From positions 1-27,500 of the forward strand of contig CAJNDS010002679.1 of the NCBI GenBank assembly GCA_905221605.1: a DNA stretch of 27,500 nucleotides, given 5' to 3'. Numbering within the stretch: the stretch's first letter is position 1; every line of letters begins with the position of its first letter. The translations under genes and the position numbers were made by a program. The stretch is from Symbiodinium natans (Eukaryota; Sar; Dinophyceae; Suessiales; Symbiodiniaceae). The notes beneath the pieces are model-generated. The model made no database searches, had not been told where the DNA came from, and saw nothing but the letters and a program-made list of their open reading frames with translations. This document shows positions 24,961 through 27,500 of the stretch, piece after piece.

Positions 24961-25018
24961 CCCTAAACCCTTTTGAAGCTGGGCTTGCTGACTGCCCTAA
25001 ACCCTAAGCCCTAAACCC
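24961..25018 (-). repeat. CCCTAAA-type units right of the insertion, with the right target-site copy
   Basis: CCCTA at 24961-24965 is the right target-site duplication. CCCTAAACCC continues the array interrupted by the element, then decays to unique sequence and two further units near 24997-25018. Confidence 0.8.
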
Positions 25019-25069
25019 ATGGACCGCACCTAGAGCCCAGAGACCCTTTTAACCCAGAATAAACCTCTC

Positions 25070-25134
25070 CTCCGATCCACGGTCTGGCTTGATAAAGCCA
25101 AACCCTTTCTCCTCGTCGTATCTCAAGACCGCGC
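25070..25134 (-). CDS. Cold-shock-domain exon, strands 1-2 (module B)
   Basis: After the acceptor CGCAACAG|G the minus strand reads AVLRYDEEKGFGFIKPDRGS and one more Glu. It then meets a GA donor (TCGGAG|GAGAGG). EKGFGFIKPD is the RNP1-type strand, identical in ten residues to module A. It joins in phase 0 to DVFVHFSNLP at 15684. The inferred intron of 9,385 bases contains the entire LTR retrotransposon; without it the intron would be of ordinary size. Confidence 0.7.
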
Positions 25135-25555
25135 CTGTTGCGAAACGTGCCAGGCTGTCAAAGGCTCGTAGGTTTAGGGCATACAAGCTCCTGGGATGCT
25201 TTTAATGGCTTAAGACTCAAACTCTGTGCTCTTTACTTCTTCTCGGGCCTCATATCCAGATGCGGTGCTTGGAGGGCCGAGGCTGGTGCATTCAGCGCTC
25301 ATGCAGCAGGAATGGCACGCCCTCCTCCTCTCAAAGCCTACTTGGTCAATGAGCCTCAAGTCTGACCCTTCAGGCCCTTTAGGCCCCTCCCTACAAACCC
25401 TAAGCCCTCAACTTCGGATGTTCTCCCATCTATACTCACAGGTTTGAATAGGGATTCTAGTACCCCCGATAAAAGCCCTATTCTCATCCTTATTAAGGAC
25501 TGCTAGTATAAGGGGGAACACCCAAACGCCAAACCCCTGAAAACGCCCGCTCCTT

Positions 25556-25625
25556 TTCCCAAAGCTGCCCGAGGCGCCTCGGGACCGGCCATCATCGCGA
25601 CCTCCACCACCTCCGCCACGGCCAC
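25556..25625 (-). CDS. Candidate RGG/RS-type exon upstream of cold-shock module B
   Basis: After the acceptor CCCTTGCAG|G one minus-strand frame reads GRGGGGGRDDGRSRGASGSF and on to GKRSG. RGG and RS segments bind RNA and splicing or mRNP partners and often accompany cold-shock domains. The 3' boundary is not resolved. Confidence 0.45.
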
Positions 25626-25635
25626 CTGCAAGGGC

Positions 25636-25713
25636 TTGGGGTTCAGGGTTTAGGGTTCAGGGTTTTTGGGTTTAGGGTTTCAGGTTTAGGGTTTAGGGTT
25701 TAGGGTTTAGGGC
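25636..25713 (+). repeat. TTTAGGG array
   Basis: TTTAGGG units with TTCAGGG variants, G-rich strand plus. Confidence 0.85.
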
Positions 25714-25764
25714 TCCACGTCCCAAAGCTGCCCCCACGAAACCCCCGCAGCGTCCTCAGAGGCA

Positions 25765-25838
25765 GAACCCTAAACCCTAACCTAAACCCTAAACCCTAAA
25801 CTCTAAACCCAAAACCCTAAACCCTAAACCCTACACCC
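25765..25838 (-). repeat. CCCTAAA array, inverted relative to the preceding one
   Basis: About ten CCCTAAA units only some 50 bases beyond a TTTAGGG block. The pair forms a large imperfect inverted repeat. Confidence 0.85.
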
Positions 25839-26164
25839 TTCTCGACACTAGGAGATGTGAACATCCAGCAAACCCTGATACCTGAACAGATAGGGGTTCG
25901 ATTTTAGACTATACACAGGCCGGCAGAAGCCTAATTCCATTTGCTTGATATTCCAAACCACAATATGTGTCAGATGAGCCGGGACCACAGGCCTATGAAT
26001 ATCCCAAGCCACGCCCAACTCTAAGGCCTCGGGTGTGTACTTAAGGTTTAGGGCGCAATGGACATGACCACATTAATGAGCTTTATCCGGGCATATACAC
26101 TCGAAGACGCGCGAGGTTGCACCTGAAGAGTTCTGATTTGTACCTTCACTATCATACAAAGAAT
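25839..26164. other. Non-coding spacer
   Basis: No recognised gene or repeat; probably intronic to the minus-strand RS/RGG/cold-shock gene. Confidence 0.35.
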
Positions 26165-26248
26165 CAAGCTTCTCGAAGCCCCTCCGACCTCCCTTGTCGC
26201 TCCAGGTGTCACCACGGCGCTGTCGTGGACTGCGGCTTCTATCACGTC
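26165..26248 (-). CDS. Candidate RS-rich exon
   Basis: After AGTGCCAG|G the minus strand reads RDRSRSPRQRRGDTWSDKGG and on to RRGFEKL, an arginine/serine-rich segment typical of SR-type RNA-binding proteins. The acceptor fits the AG|G habit of the other exons. The donor is not resolved. The open frame continues to a stop at 26073. Confidence 0.5.
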
Positions 26249-26354
26249 CTGGCACTTGTCCGAGTCTAAAGGGTGCACGATGCCCTCCAAGAGTCCAAGT
26301 TGTCCAGAAACGGGGTACTAAGCCCCCATTCCCCCGCCAAAAAAATGCACAACT

Positions 26355-26428
26355 CCTCAAGCAAACAGGGGCAAACTCGACCATCGGCCTCCTCCTCCTC
26401 CTCCGCCGCCTCCGCGCGGGGCGGACCG
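26355..26428 (-). CDS. Possible RGG-type exon
   Basis: Downstream of an AG (ACCGCAG|CC) one minus-strand frame reads RSAPRGGGGGGGGRW. Other frames of the same GC-rich stretch read as poly-Arg or poly-Glu, so coding is uncertain, and the acceptor lacks the usual following G. Confidence 0.25.
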
Positions 26429-27019
26429 GCTGCGGTCCCTTCGCAACTCTGGCCGTGGAGAGCGCGTGTCGCCTGCAGCAGGCTTCAGGGTGTGTACTTG
26501 GAGGTTCATGGTACGTATTCACCAAGTATAAACTGTACTTATAATCCACTTATTGCCCTAATATGGTTACAAGTACAGTTCTAAGTACAGTGCAGGGACT
26601 GTAGGGACTGCAGTGGCCTCATGAGGAAGGGCTTAAAGCCTTTCCAGGCTTTCCAACGGTGTCACACCCCGCCAAAAACCCAAAACCCTAACTGCAGTGC
26701 TAACAGAGAACTCCCAGCATGGACCTTCTCACAATCCAACATCAATCTCAGAAGGCTCTCAAAATAATCGGCACACGCAGTATTCATAGTGGCTTCTGCT
26801 CCCATGCAGACTTGTTGCATCTGGCTGAGTGCAAATTCGGATCCCAGTTCAGACAAACAAGGCGACAACACCAGGCCTACACGTGCACAACTTCAATTGC
26901 CGCCTCCCTATGAAGAAACCGCAAACACACAAGGGGAATATCTTCGACTTAAACCCTTTTGAGCTAAACCCTATGAACCCCAAGCCCTCACTACCAGAGC
27001 CTAACCCCAACCCCAAACC
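26429..27019. other. Mostly non-coding; one unrecognised exon-like frame
   Basis: A minus-strand frame at about 26690-26840 follows CAGCCAG|ATG and reads MQQVCMGAEATMNTACADYF and on through a helical Leu-rich stretch. Its composition looks protein-like but I recognise nothing. The rest has no features apart from short CCCTAA pieces near 26684 and 26950-27020. Confidence 0.3.
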
Positions 27020-27102
27020 CTCTCTGCCGATAAGGGACGGCGCGGCCCACTACGGCTGCGTTCGCGCCGCCGACTGCGGGCTCGGCTTCGTGAGCCCGGG
27101 TC
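27020..27102 (-). CDS. Candidate RS-rich exon
   Basis: After the acceptor CATCCTCCAG|G the minus strand reads DPGSRSRARSRRRERSRSGP and then RRPLS, a classical RS segment. It lies furthest upstream of the RS/RGG/cold-shock exon series. The frame runs on into degenerate CCCTAAA-type sequence, so the donor must lie before about 27020. Confidence 0.5.
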
Positions 27103-27500
27103 CTGGAGGATGTGACGCGTGCGCAGGCATGGCGGACTCAGGGTTTCGAGTCTTGCTTTAGGGCTTTTGGGGTGTGAAGGTCCGTAATGTGGCTTTGGGG
27201 GGGGGGTGGTGAAGCGGAAATGGAGCCTCACCTTTTTCTCCAAATCTCTCCCTCTCTCGCTCTCTACATCCAAGGAACTTCAGGAACACCCCGAAAGAAC
27301 GAGGACGCGACATGAGTGCTCAAGCTCGCCACCTATCCACTCCCCAGGCAAGGCAGCTCCTGTGCTTGCACGCATTCGATGGACCGGCCCGCAATTTTGG
27401 TCATGTGGAACGCCTGGATGACCTGCAACTTTGTATTCGAGGCACGGGGGTGTGAGACGTCAGGCGCTTGAACCTAGACGACACTCGGAAACTCACTGTA
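27103..27500. other. Window edge, nothing recognised
   Basis: Contains a pyrimidine-rich stretch (about 27230-27265) and a G run near 27197-27206. No supported gene. Confidence 0.35.

Noticed and set aside
1-27500. CRISPR arrays, bacterial operons, rRNA or complete tRNA genes
   Set aside because: None seen. The splice signals, telomere-like repeats and retroelements indicate a eukaryotic nuclear locus.

Overview
The window looks like nuclear DNA of a dinoflagellate, most likely a Symbiodiniaceae/Suessiales-type genome. Five things point there. Plant-type telomere-like repeats (TTTAGGG/CCCTAAA) are scattered in short interstitial blocks in both orientations. A copy of the 3' end of the dinoflagellate spliced leader (TTTTGGCTCAAG) lies just upstream of one gene. 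Small exons are bounded by AG|G acceptors and by GC or GA donors, a splice-site habit described for Symbiodinium. Nearly all recognisable host coding sequence lies on one strand (minus). Secreted proteins of an algal type are present. The species assignment is inference.

Left part (1-8.9 kb): a small secreted cysteine-rich protein gene (492-1112, minus), a fragment of a dynein heavy chain stalk (about 1342-1830, minus), a 113-bp MITE-like inverted-repeat element with 7-bp flanking repeats (2054-2180), then mostly non-coding DNA rich in telomere-like arrays, including a composite 15-mer/TTCAGGG array at 5543-5740. A glycine-rich terminal exon (7459-7569, minus) ends in a stop codon.

Middle part (8.9-16.1 kb): an intact, intronless gene for an FEA1-like secreted protein (8924-10093, minus) has a relict spliced leader 58 bases upstream of its start codon, which marks it as a retroposed mRNA copy. 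Around it, on the minus strand and in the right order, lie small exons that together spell cold-shock domains (CSDs). Module A is at 11769, 11473, 10605 and 10389; module B is at 25134, 15684, 14994 and 14540. Upstream (25.5-27.1 kb, minus) are candidate exons for RS and RGG/glycine-rich segments. The simplest reading is one or two intron-rich genes for SR/RGG-type cold-shock RNA-binding proteins, with the FEA1-like retrogene and a large retrotransposon sitting in introns. A decayed RNase H domain of a retroelement lies at about 12.9-13.4 kb.

Right part (16.1-25.0 kb): a structurally complete, very young LTR retrotransposon of 8,843 bp sits inside a telomere-like array. It has 292-bp LTRs differing at one base, a CCCTA target-site duplication, a copia-style primer-binding site matching the anticodon region of initiator tRNA-Met, a polypurine tract preceded by a perfect hairpin, and a spliced-leader-like sequence inside each LTR. 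Instead of gag-pol it carries one uninterrupted 2,606-codon ORF. I can see no protease, integrase, reverse transcriptase or RNase H in it. The protein has a WW domain, an S1-like OB fold, a PABP-type MLLE domain, three CCCH zinc fingers, a SAM-like segment, a basic RS-type stretch, three more CCCH fingers and a lysine-rich tail. This apparently non-autonomous element with a giant mRNP-like RNA-binding cargo protein is the most unusual item in the window.
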